Assembly: GCA_914767715.1 (NCBI GenBank) | Contig: OU612071.1 | Span: 14,320,948-14,380,947, forward strand | Origin: Membranipora membranacea | Taxonomy: Eukaryota > Bryozoa > Gymnolaemata > Cheilostomatida > Membraniporidae | DNA: 60,000 bases | Direction: 5' to 3' | The notes under the pieces: generated by a model | What the model saw: the letters and a program-made list of their open reading frames with translations, nothing else | Told to the model about the DNA's origin: nothing | The model's database searches: none | Shown here: piece by piece, positions 25,726-36,418 of the stretch | Position numbering within the stretch: position 1 is the first letter of the stretch | Layout: each line of letters opens with the position of its first letter | Translations under genes and position numbers: made by a program

Positions 25726-28700
25726 ATGGCTTCAGTGGTATACTGTAACACTGCATATGACAGAGATAAGAAAGAAGATGAAGTTTATGAGGAAGTGGTA
25801 GCTGCAGCTGACGCTAACGACCACCATATGTATGTTCACTTCACATTTCTACTAAAGTCACACGTTAGTTTTTTATATAGTAAAAGAACTGAATTATGAT
25901 GTTATTTGTTTATCGATCACCTGTTTCATGTCATTTGTGTTTCAGTGTGAAGCCTAGCTGCATATACTTTTGAAAGTGAGCCTATAGCAGGGCTAGGAAC
26001 AACCAATTCGCTCGCTCTTTCATGATCCATGGCGTTCTAAAATAAACTTACAACTTATAACTGAAAGTAGCACCATGACATCTAATTAAACTCAGACCTT
26101 ATAACCATTATTGTCAGTGAGAACAATAGGTCACTCCTTGTATCAATTCTAACTTTTGAGTGTGTAATTTATTTCAAATTTGTGATTGTTTTAACGCTGT
26201 CTAGTTATAGGTGCCCAGAAAGTGCACAGAAGACATGTTCACAGGAGCCATTGGCTTCTAAAACTGCTTATAGTGGACGGTGTGTATTCTTGTTAACAAC
26301 ATTGACTATATTGGCTCTACTCTCAGCTGCAGCGGCAATTACAGTAGCTGTCATTCAAGTTTCATCAATGAAGAAAGAGCTCACTGAAATTAGGGAGCAA
26401 TTTTCAACAGGTAAGCACTGTAGTATTAGAAATCATTATATCCCTTATCTATAAATGCGGTTTTAGGTATAAATGTAAAAGAAGCACCAAAAAATATTAA
26501 AACAAGGTCATGTTAGGTTAAAGGTAGGTGCAAAATAATTGCTGATAATTGGACACCCTTTGCTTATTCTTCATTATATTATAAACAGCTCTCACAATCA
26601 ATAGCAGGTTTGAGAAGTTTAGTTCTGATGACAACATACTTCAACCTTGCTATAAACCCAACAGTGTCCAATCAATTAGTGACATGATCGGGCATAAATA
26701 TTTTTAATATAGTTGTTCTATTTAGAATTGAGTGAACACTCATTGAAGACAATGTACAGCTGTCATTTTTCTTCCATAAGAGCAATTTAGCACAATTTTG
26801 TCCTAGATGTTTGTTAAATCTTTAATGGCTGCAATTTTTCCCCAACCAAATGTGATTCTTGGTGCGCTAGATTTCACAGTCACAGGATTCTGACGAAAAC
26901 TGTGGCAACATGTTTAACAGTTCAATTGTTCTATTACTGAAGATTCTTCTCTTTCTACAAATCTGTCAAATATTGCTGAAGCGATAGACTGGAACCTTGA
27001 AAGACTCAACAATTTTGAGTTGCAACTTAGAAACACATCCTCACAACTTGACAGACTTTCAGGTAGGTGAATCAAAGGCGTTCATTCACAGACGTAAGAG
27101 TCGGTTATCAAAATTAAAAGGTTTCTAGGTGTCAACTCTGTGAACACGCTATACTAAGGAAAAATTGCATTTTCAATGTTAACCTGATTCAATCTGATAC
27201 GTTTTCGAGATATTTTCAAGAGTTTAGTTCAATCAATCAACATGAAAATTATTGTGATAGTATTAATCTAATCCATCAAAATCTCATCCAATCCAAATTG
27301 ACCGACACCATCATCTGTAGTCTTCGGAAACAATATCATCACTGTATGTAACCATTATTATTTGAATACTAGCTGGTACCTGTTTCACAAATGTCTTATT
27401 TGTGTGTTCAGATTCCCCTATATCTGTAAATCTTTCACAAATCTGTGAAGCCGTTGACTGGAACCAAGAAAGCTTTAAAAGCATTGATATGAATCTAGAA
27501 AATATTTCTTTGTTATTTGACTGATACTGGCCTAACATACACACTAATTGGATAAGGATTGTTCACGTTTGTTGATGGCGAACTGCAAAACCCAGACAAG
27601 TTGCACAATATGTAAAGAAATTTTTGTGTTTTAGATAACAAAAATGTAATACTTTTAGGTCAGCAGACAATCATAATTCGCGGGTTTAATTGTGATGTAA
27701 GGGTGGTGTAAATATCAATATGCAGTCAAAAATCAACAATCAACAATAATCAGACTTTTAGAATGAGACTTGAAGTAGCAGAAAATTTATATTTTGATAT
27801 TTGATGTGTAGTGATGTCCCCCTTTTAAATTTGCAGGTAATAAAACCATATTGAATTAATTGAATTTAATTATTTCAATTGCAAACCCTCTTCCACCATT
27901 TTGTTTCAGTAATACTCTCGAAATAAATATATTGCTGGAAAGATTGATGTAAGAAAATATTTGTTTCTTGAATTAGTGTTGAGTATGTTGCCTATCTGTG
28001 AAGGCAACTTGCAAGTGGATTTATATCCAGTGTGCCAGGGTTGTATGCTACTTTAAGCACATTGGTGTCTTCAGTTGGGTATTTGATTCTTTATGAAAGA
28101 ATGAAACAGTCTTGTAACCATTATTATTTTAATACTAGCTGGTTCCTGGTTCACCAATGATTGTCTTTCATTTCAGATTCCCCTCCATCTACAAATCTCT
28201 CATAAATCTTTGAAGCCCTTGGCCAGAATCAGATGAGATTTGAAGGCATTGATATGGCTCTAGAAAACATTTCGTCACGAGTAGACCTTTTGTCAGGTAC
28301 TGTACATTAGGCAACAAGTTTCAGTGATTTTATGTTATAGTGAATATTTCGTAATCATACTGGAAAGCTGCCGAGCTACTGAAAATGAAAACCTGAACAA
28401 AATCTTGATCTGATATCACTGTGTCATGAGGAAATGTGGCTGAAAACACCGTTTTTGTCAATGCAGATTGAGGAGTCAAATTAATTGCAAGAAAGTTCAA
28501 AACAGGTGGAATGTATCGAGATTGCGTTCAACGTAAAGTTTGATTTTCTTTGATATATGACTAGTCTAAATTGAATTTTTACGCCATACAATGCATTTTT
28601 TTGTGAAGCAGTGAGAATATGTGAAATTTCAAACATTAATTCAGAACAGATCATAGGCTTGAAACAAAAATTAATTATGATTTTCTTTTGGTGTACACCT

Positions 28701-31700
28701 CAAATGTCATACACATTGACTTTCAACAAATTGAACTAATTTAACTCCTCATTCTGCGTTTTCTACCTCATTTCCTCCCTAAAATGACACAACGTCATCG
28801 AATCAAGTTTTTGTTCAGGTATTTATTTTCAGTAGCTGGGCAGCTTTACAACGGTATATAATATGTTGATATTCGGATCGGTCTTTGACATGACCCTTAA
28901 TTAATTTTTTTAGCATGAGATATAAGCGCATTGGCGTCTTCAGTTTGATATTTGATTTCACACAAAAAAGCTTTTCAAGATAAAGAACTTCACATCAATC
29001 ACAAGACCCTGTTGAGTCTTCAGTAATTCTCAAACAAAAACTTTGATTGAAATTGTGTTAGTTAATGGTTACTTTTAAGTTTATACCTCAAACTCATAGA
29101 TAATGTCACAAATCAGGCAGATCGAGGCCCTTTTGTTCTTCTAACAATCATTTAACCTATTAGTTTTGTGGCAGCTCATGAAAAATTTAGCTAGAAATAC
29201 AATTTCATTCACAACATCGGCTTGATAGGGTGTTGAATGTCGATTATGGTAGAGTGTTTCATGCTGATTGCAATGGTAATTTTGCACCTCGCATAATGTC
29301 ACAGAGTGAAGATGTTGCCTGCAAGGTTGGAAAATTATCAAAAATGGATGATATGGTTTTAAAAAATCCAATATTTGGATGTGTGATTTGAATTAGGGGA
29401 GTTGAATGATACATGCATGTTGTATCAGGGAGTATTGCAACCCCATTCGTTGTAAAGGGAAGTGAAAGATAGTAAGAGGATGCCATTTTAACATATACAA
29501 ATTTGTAAATAATAAACAATCTCAAGACACAAAGCTAATCCAATAATACCAGGATGTGGTTGTTTATGATATGATTCATTGTCTACAAATTAGTATCAAT
29601 TTCATAATCTAACTTGATCTTCTAACAGATAAACACTAGCTGTGGCATCAGCGTTTAATTTATTTGAGAAATGTACAAAGTGTTTTCTCATACATACAAT
29701 TTATTCCAGATTTTTCGGGCTGTGAAGGAAGAGATACAAGCGGAGTGGCATTCATCAAATCACCTACCTCTTCTGAAAGGATCAAGGTTTGCACATAATA
29801 ATTCAGAATCTTTCTGAGTGGTGTTTATAATCACTGTTAGATTTTGTGATAAATAAAAATGACCTTGATTCTACACAATGATATATGTAATTTTGTTCGT
29901 CATGTTCAGCGTTAAACTTAACCATACTTTGAGAATCAGATAAAGCTGCTTAGTTTTTTGCGCTGATAAACCCCAAATTGTTCATCGACCAGGTGAAATA
30001 TTTGTAATAGTGTGCTTGAGGTCATTTCTTTTGTCATAGAATTTCCTTCGCATAATTTGGTTGGTCACATTTGCGCTGAATATTGTTATATATTGGTAAG
30101 AAGAACAACATGGTAATGGCTATTCCCTGTAACTTGGTCGACCTTAAACCCCCCGCATGTCTGAAATAGTTTACCCTGCAAACTCACAATATGTCCTGCT
30201 TATATTAAGTAAATATTATTGGGCATCCGTAAGACATGCGGAATAGGCAAAACTCGGACTATCAATTACATAGTTTCCGGTCAATTTGTATTTTGAAAGG
30301 TATGGTGTGACTTAGAAGCTCCTGATGGACCGTGGATAGTCTTTTTAAATAGGTTCGATGGATCGGTAAACTTTAACAGGACTCTCGCTGATTATAAGTT
30401 TGGATTTGGTGATATTGGTGGTGAATACTGGCTTGGTATGTATTTGATGTTTCTAGGATGATTCAGACTTAACCTATTCTGAGTCATTCATCATTTTCAT
30501 GAATATTATTCTCCTTGGAACTCGAGCATACAGCACATGTACACAAATCACCTGGCACAAATAGACTTTTTTAATAGGTTTCATGCACTCACATTACATC
30601 TGGCTTATTCTAAAGTCACAGAATTTCTCTGAATGTGACTGTAAAGAGACAATTTTGCACTTATTAATGATTTGAGACTGCACAGAAATCAAATTGGATA
30701 TGGAAATAAACATAAGCATAAACACTTTTTGCAGGTCTTGATAACTTACATGATTTGACAAGGAACAATGGCGCAATGCTACGTATTGATGTGACTGCTT
30801 ATTCAGCACCAAATGGAAAAGGCATAACTGCATTTGCTTTGTATGATACCTTTGTCGTTGGTGATGCATCATCGGACTACACTTTGGAGCTCGATGGATA
30901 TAGTGGTGAGATTTAATGTTTTGAGATTTACAGAGATACCAACATGTATATGATTGTTCTATTCGATGATAATTTATACGGTTAGGCTCTGACCTAGATA
31001 AATATCATCCTGTTCCCCTGATGCGCTAAAAAGGGATAATCACATTGTCAATTGTCACCTCCTTGATACAGCCACTTTATTTGCAACATTTTAACCATTA
31101 TTGTCTTCATTTTGTTATCATTATCATTTATAATAATCTAGGGAATGCAGGGGATGTACCAAGCGATGTCAATTGGGCTCTTAACGGACAGAAATTCAGC
31201 ACATTAGATAGAGACTTAGATTTGAACAGTGTTTCTTGTGCAGGTATGATACTATGATTTAGCCTCAGTCTTTGTCAGCATGCAAAAACTTTGACATGTT
31301 GGGTAGTTTGAAATTACTTAAACAATTGACAACTTCTATATGTTTCTTACCTGGTCACTCCAAATTCATCTTTGGCATGTTCAGTTCGGTACAATTGATA
31401 GAGACTTCGATTTGAGCAGTCTTTCTTGTGCAGGTGTGATAATAATGTTTTAGTCACATTCTATGTAAGGATGCAAAAATGTTGACATGGTTGGTAGTTT
31501 GAAGTTTCCTCAACTTCTAAATTGAAATCATTAGGTGAGACTCAAATCAAACAGAGTGCCAAATTTAAAATGAAACCAACTGCAGCACTGTTATAACATC
31601 CTCAATAGCAAGCGCATGCTACTCCTTTGAGCAACTCTGAGACAGTTGGCCAGTGCTATATACCTAGCTCTTTTGCGGCATCTATGAGAGAGTTGGACAG

Positions 31701-32189
31701 TGTACTAAACATCAGGACAGGATTTGAGATTTGGGTTTCAGCTGTTTTAGGGTCTATTTCAAGTCGCTCTTGGTGCATAGGTCAAAACTTCCAATGACTA
31801 GAATATGAATGAGCAGCTTTTTTTAGTTTGAATACTTTTTCATATTCCTAAATATGTTGACAATTTTCATCTCTTACATGATGCAAAATAGCTTCTCAAA
31901 ACAAAAAAATAAAACTGATGGAACTGCAATTCTAATTTTCAACTTACGAATATTTCGCTTGTGTTCAGTGTTTTTGAGTGTTTCAAATATATTTCTTCAC
32001 GTTGTATCTTGTCTCATTGCAGCTTTGTATGGGGGTGGATGGTGGTTTGAATCCTGCTATGGAGTCTGTCTGACTTGTGGACCATGGAGGAGCTCTGCTG
32101 TATCGACATGGAATGCAATGGTGCACCATCCATTTGCTGGGAAGGCAGCTCTAAGGGCAGCAGAGATGAAGCTGAAACTGACTCTATGA
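25726..32189 (+). CDS. Type II membrane protein with C-terminal fibrinogen-related domain
   Basis: Eight exons: 25726-25829, 26211-26410, 26943-27062, 29710-29786, 30300-30435, 30735-30905, 31142-31243 and 32023-32189. They total 1077 bases, giving 358 residues plus stop. Every junction has GT..AG and matching phase (2,1,1,0,1,1,1), strong evidence for the model. Residues 1-58 are a cytoplasmic tail without signal peptide, containing VVYCNTAY and EDEVYEEVV. A membrane helix follows at about 59-85 (CVFLLTTLTILALLSA). A stalk with heptad-like leucines covers 86-141, with sequons at N108 and N132. The fibrinogen domain is at about 142-358: C146 pairs with C170 and C302 with C315, DGSVNF and GEYWLG are kept, D292-R-D-L-D marks the calcium site, and GGWWFESC is followed by AEMKLKL. 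Length and order are normal for the domain. Vertebrate FIBCD1 has the same topology and binds acetylated glycans; a similar recognition role here is inference. No clear AATAAA follows closely. Confidence 0.88.
27412..27524 (+). pseudogene. Broken copy 1 of the stalk exon
   Basis: This lies in the intron after exon 3 of the fibrinogen-domain gene. It has an intact acceptor (TTGTGTGTTCAG) and a reading that parallels exon 3 residue by residue (SVNLSQICEAVDWNQESF against STNLSNIAEAIDWNLERL). It hits an in-frame TGA at 27522-27524, and the GT donor expected about 8 bases later is absent. Inclusion would truncate the protein, so it is probably skipped. Confidence 0.8.
28177..28296 (+). pseudogene. 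Broken copy 2 of the stalk exon
   Basis: Exactly 120 bases, the same length and 1-1 phase as the working exon 3. Both splice sites are intact (CTTTCATTTCAG acceptor, GTACTG donor). A TAA replaces a glutamine codon after the STNLS motif, so the copy carries one in-frame stop. The flanking intron sequence (AACCATTATTATTT, ACTAGCTGGT) is shared with the copy at 27412, showing that intron and exon were duplicated together. Confidence 0.85.
31382..31433 (+). pseudogene. Partial duplicate of fibrinogen-domain exon 7
   Basis: Repeats the 3' half of the exon ending at 31243: the reading TIDRDFDLSSLSCAG parallels TLDRDLDLNSVSCAG. A GT donor follows it, and the following intron sequence also matches. 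The 5' half and a good acceptor are missing. It covers the calcium-site segment. Confidence 0.75.
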
Positions 32190-32789
32190 AGCTGCAACAT
32201 TACTGTAATCAATTCCATGCACATTCACATATTATCTATACCATCAACCTAGTTTTGACAAAACTCCACTTGGGAGCAAAAACTTGTTAAGACGATACCT
32301 ATGATATAGTATTATTTATAATTTTTTTCTCATAAATATTACCATTACCCATATTTTAGCTGTTTTAATCAGATTTCTAAATTACAGTAGAGATTTATAG
32401 ACAATAATATCATTGATGTAGCCTTAGCGCAACGCCATCTGCATTGCACTGCATGGTTCAGCTTGGCAATGCAGAGAAGCTTTGTTTCCACACCGCTTAA
32501 TGTATTGCAATACTAAACTAAGAAATTTTCAACAACATATTGGAGTTGCAACCCCATAGTGATCATCACATCTCCACCACACACTATCGAGCCTCTATAT
32601 ATTTCTACTAGAAGCACAAAGCTCAAGACTATGTCAATATGTCTGAATAACTACATCACTACTTTTGTTTGTGTTTGTTCATCTCTCAGAACTTTTCCAC
32701 AAATACGCTTATATTTTTTTAAATATAAATATTTATAAAAATATTAGTAGACTATCAATTTATTATTTATAAGCCAAATTGGCAGAAAT
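32190..32789. other. Region downstream of the fibrinogen-domain gene
   Basis: Probable 3'UTR then intergenic AT-rich DNA. No canonical AATAAA could be assigned as the polyadenylation signal. Confidence 0.4.
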
Positions 32790-33178
32790 GGAGTAGGAAT
32801 TGGCTCAGTTGGTTCGGACCCCCTATCTTTAGCATGCAAATATTGAAAGTTGTGGGTTCAAATCCAATTGCAGTCCATCAACTACTGGCCCTCAGGTGTG
32901 CACTGACCTATCTACAAACTGAGACCAACATAGGGCAGATATTGCGGCAATGCACCTAAGGGAACTCAAATTCAACCATCCATTATTCGGGATGTGGCAT
33001 GTGATAAGACAACTTAATTAATCAAATTGCCACACATTTAGAGTGTAAGCCCCGGCTGGACGTATCCAATATTAATCACTAAGAGTCACTTAGGTAATAT
33101 TGTCACCAACTTCTTGGGAATACAGGAAAATACAGTGTCATCAATACACAGTAATAAATACATTTCCTTAAAAAAATG
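32790..33178 (+). mobile_element. tRNA-derived SINE (family 2)
   Basis: The 5' head carries box A TGGCTCAGTTGG (32801-32812) and box B GGTTCAAATCC (32855-32865) at tRNA spacing. A tRNA-unrelated body of about 290 bases follows, ending in an A-rich tail (CAGTAATAAATAC, CCTTAAAAAAATG). It differs in sequence from the SINE at 13250-13550. Confidence 0.8.
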
Positions 33179-33874
33179 GGCAATCAATGTTATGCTGGGA
33201 CCAGTTTCAATTATAACAGTCACTAACTGGTCGTTCACTCATAGCATTGTGTTATGCACAATGTGATGCAGATTGTCATACTGACTCTCGTGATCTGACT
33301 GGGTAGATCACTGATAAACTATGCTATCATTATCACAAAGCAGGTGTCATAAGGCTAAGTATGCATCATGCTTGACTTGAATATGCGCATGTGCAAGAAC
33401 AATGAGTTTAGTTTGGGTTCTGATTGCAACTCTGGAAAGGGGAAATGGGATATCCCCTTCATAAACTGTCCATCAAAATCAGCTAATAATGACAAGAGAG
33501 GATAACTATTAATAACAAATCCAACGCTTTGGGGAGTATGTCACCAGAGCAAGTAGCCAATCAGATGGCTTCAGAATTCCGAGACTCAATTTTGCAGAGA
33601 TCAGCTCATGCCCAGAGCTGAGCATGTGCAGAATGGCAGATTGTATAGAAAACATAAGTAATTATCTTGTGTGCTGTGCCTATGCAAATGCAAGACAAGT
33701 CGTCGTAAACTGATTCAATAACCATGGTTTTAGTGCTAACTTTTAAGAGCCCACTCATGATGGTCATTAACATCTGTTGCTAACGACTGAATTGAATCAG
33801 TTGCTACCTTCTAAGTGGGTAAGTTTTCAATCGCAGTCACTATGGTTATTGATTGATCTCATATAAATTACTAT
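33179..33874. other. No gene seen
   Basis: Intergenic sequence without recognisable features. Confidence 0.4.
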
Positions 33875-34596
33875 TTAACCAGACTTGCCAACCTAAATTT
33901 TCCAAAACGCTTACAAAAATTTGCAAAATGCTTAAAATGCTTACAAAACTTATGGGCGCCTTATATGACCAGAAATTGCCTCAAAAATATTTTTGCACTA
34001 CGCGCGAGGCTCTATTAACCACACAACATCGCATCTTCTCTGTGGCATCGGAATGCGGGTTGCACAAAACCAACTTTTATACTGATAATGGCAAAATTTT
34101 AAGCTTTAGTGGTGTCCAAAATAGCCCTTCCAAATCTGGGCGCAAACAGTCAGCAATCTGGTGACATGAGTCTAATAAACACTGGGGCAGGAGATCTGAG
34201 TTATCTCCCATCAACAAGGCGGTGGGCAACTTATGTTACTCTCATTGAAGAAAAGATGAAAGTTGACTATGTAAGCAGAGAGAATAAATTCCATTCTCCC
34301 TGATGTAAGACTTGAACAGGAAGAAAGTCCACATCAAATCTAGCCATTGGTTTTCTGAAGCCAATACCTAGACTATCTATCAACAATGACAAAATTATGC
34401 AACTAAGCTGAAGCCATAGAGATAGGGATAACTCTATGACTGAAGCAAAGATGCGTTTTTTGATAACCTGATTAGGTAAACAGGTGTTTGAAAAACCATA
34501 AATGCGTACAGCTAGCGTTTTGCGTTTAAAACTCAATTATTGTCAAATAAGCGTTGATAAACGCTTTATGCATACAGATTGGCAAGTATGATTTAA
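33875..34596. mobile_element. Probable TTAA-flanked non-autonomous DNA transposon
   Basis: The left end TTAACCAGACTTGCCAACCT is matched by the inverse of the right end (AGATTGGCAAGTATGATTTAA), with ACTTGCCAA as the conserved core. The interior has A-rich repeats of the word GCTTACAAAA and a chance 103-codon frame but no transposase. Confidence 0.55.
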
Positions 34597-36197
34597 CGAC
34601 AGATTTTAGTGACGATGCCAGTGACGGTTCTTATCGAAAACGGTCCCAGGAGAGCTGCTTTCAATGAAATGCTCATATAGGAAAATTTTTTTGAAGCAAG
34701 AAATGACACAAAAAAGTCATAAACATGTTTGGAATTGATGATTACAAAATTTGAGAATCAGATCTTTGCTAAAATTCATCATAATTACTAATATTGATAT
34801 TATTTCAGTATCTAAGATGTAGGTTTTATGTCTGTGGCGAAATTTCAATGTCACATCACGTCAACTCTCCAATAACATTTTCTAATGTTGATCTGTTAAA
34901 AATAGTTTAATTTGCAGGATGTAATGTCAGGAATCTTGCACAACCTGAGAGGGAGTAGAGAAATCAATTTCTTTTCCGGACTAAGGATTGTCATGTTTTT
35001 TTTTTGTTCGTTGATGCTCGGTAGCACTTTTGATGAACAAAATACTTAGCAATGCATGAATCTTATCTAATACTTTCAAGTATAATATTTACAACTGTGC
35101 ATACCCCTTTTCTGCCCCTGATATCCATGAGGATGGTTCCCTTCAAGACAGCAAAAAAATGATAATAAGTTACCAATATATTGTCTGCAATAACCAGGGA
35201 ATCAAAGGCTGTGATTGATCCACTTAATCAAAATAATGCTTACCTAGCTACCCACAAAACTATTGTCAGGGAAAGTACCAACAGACATGCCAACTTGAAT
35301 TCCATAAGTTTTACTCACAAGGCACTATGAATAAGAAATGCCAAGAATGCCTGAAACTGCAATGACTTCATAGTGTTTGTAGTAACGTATTGTACTAACA
35401 TGAACATACGAAAGAGTTTGACTTGGAGTTGGCTCCACTTAAATACTTGTGAATACATTAGGTAGAAAGTCTGATCACAGTACTTACAGCTTTATCAGAG
35501 CTTATATTATTCTTTTAGTATTATGAAGTGAGAAAGGACGAACCTATTCAGACAGTAGGGCCGGCGCACAGAATATGCTATGAATATGGTAACAATCAGA
35601 GAAATGTGAGAAAAGTGCCATACTGCGTCAGAGACAAGCCAAATATATCAAATGTTAATTTATTGCAGGATATTAAACAGCGGAAACACTCTGACTGTCT
35701 ACAAATACCAATTACGTGAGGTGTGATTCAGTAGAGTATTCACTGAAGAGTGACATCAATTATTGATGTGATTTTAAACATTTTCAAACAATTGCTAGAT
35801 GTTGCAGTGGCTGGCCTTAAGCGGTTAGTTCTCAATACAGTGCTTGACTCATGATTTCTAAAAATTCTGCTGCGTCTAAAAAGCGTCTAATATGAACCAA
35901 ATATGAATAGTTGGGCTGGTCAAAATTCCAACCAAATAGCATGAATAATCATTGGTTAAGTCAAGGTTGTCCCATCTTTATCATCTATAACATATGAAGA
36001 TTAAGAGGGGCAACTTTAGTGGTCGAGATAAATTGCCAACTCAATTCATTTTAGCCTAGCAAATGGTTTCAACTGTGTCCATAGGTTATTTAAAATTGTG
36101 CCATGATGCACTTAAGAAGACAGAGAGCTTCATTAAGATACCAAATAACGGGAGGCGCAACTGTAGCTTTGCCAAACTCTTTTCCAACATTCTCTTA
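34597..36197. other. No gene seen; second copy of repeat R3
   Basis: Holds R3 copy 2 at 35586-35857. The remainder is unremarkable AT-rich DNA. Confidence 0.5.
35586..35857 (+). repeat. Dispersed repeat R3, copy 2
   Basis: Diverged direct copy of 14453-14725. Small indels break any shared reading frame. Confidence 0.8.
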
Positions 36198-36418
36198 TCA
36201 GACTGCATACTCAGCCTTTACTTGGTAGGCCTCCTCCGTAGCGCTACATGATAGGTTTGGATCTGAAGCTATATAGCTACCAAGTTTGCATGTCTGAGAC
36301 TGTGAGGTGAAGCTAAATGCTTCACATTCTGGGTGTTTAGAGCACTCTGTTGCACATGTCAGGAATCTTGATGCTGAGATATTCCCAATAGAAGTGTTTG
36401 ATGCAAAGCAATATTGAC
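36198..36418 (-). CDS. PAN/apple-like domain, terminal exon
   Basis: A minus-strand exon of 72 codons plus TGA. It begins after a CACTCATTTCCAAAG acceptor with entry phase 1. The reading has the PAN/apple cysteine pattern: C in GQYCFASN, then FLTCATECSKHPECEAFSF, then SQTCKLGSY, then NLSCSATEEAY. CxxxC followed by a C-x-AFSF core and a C-K-L strand is typical of PAN modules, which bind proteins or carbohydrates in secreted or surface proteins. The domain is nearly the whole exon. Upstream exons, including a signal peptide, should lie to the right on the minus strand but could not be fixed. Confidence 0.65.

Noticed and set aside
32801-32865. Possible tRNA gene
   Set aside because: Box A and box B are present but no foldable acceptor stem or cloverleaf; it is the head of a SINE.
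33853-34164. 103-codon plus-strand frame
   Set aside because: It lies inside the TTAA element with low-complexity lysine and leucine runs; no domain seen.
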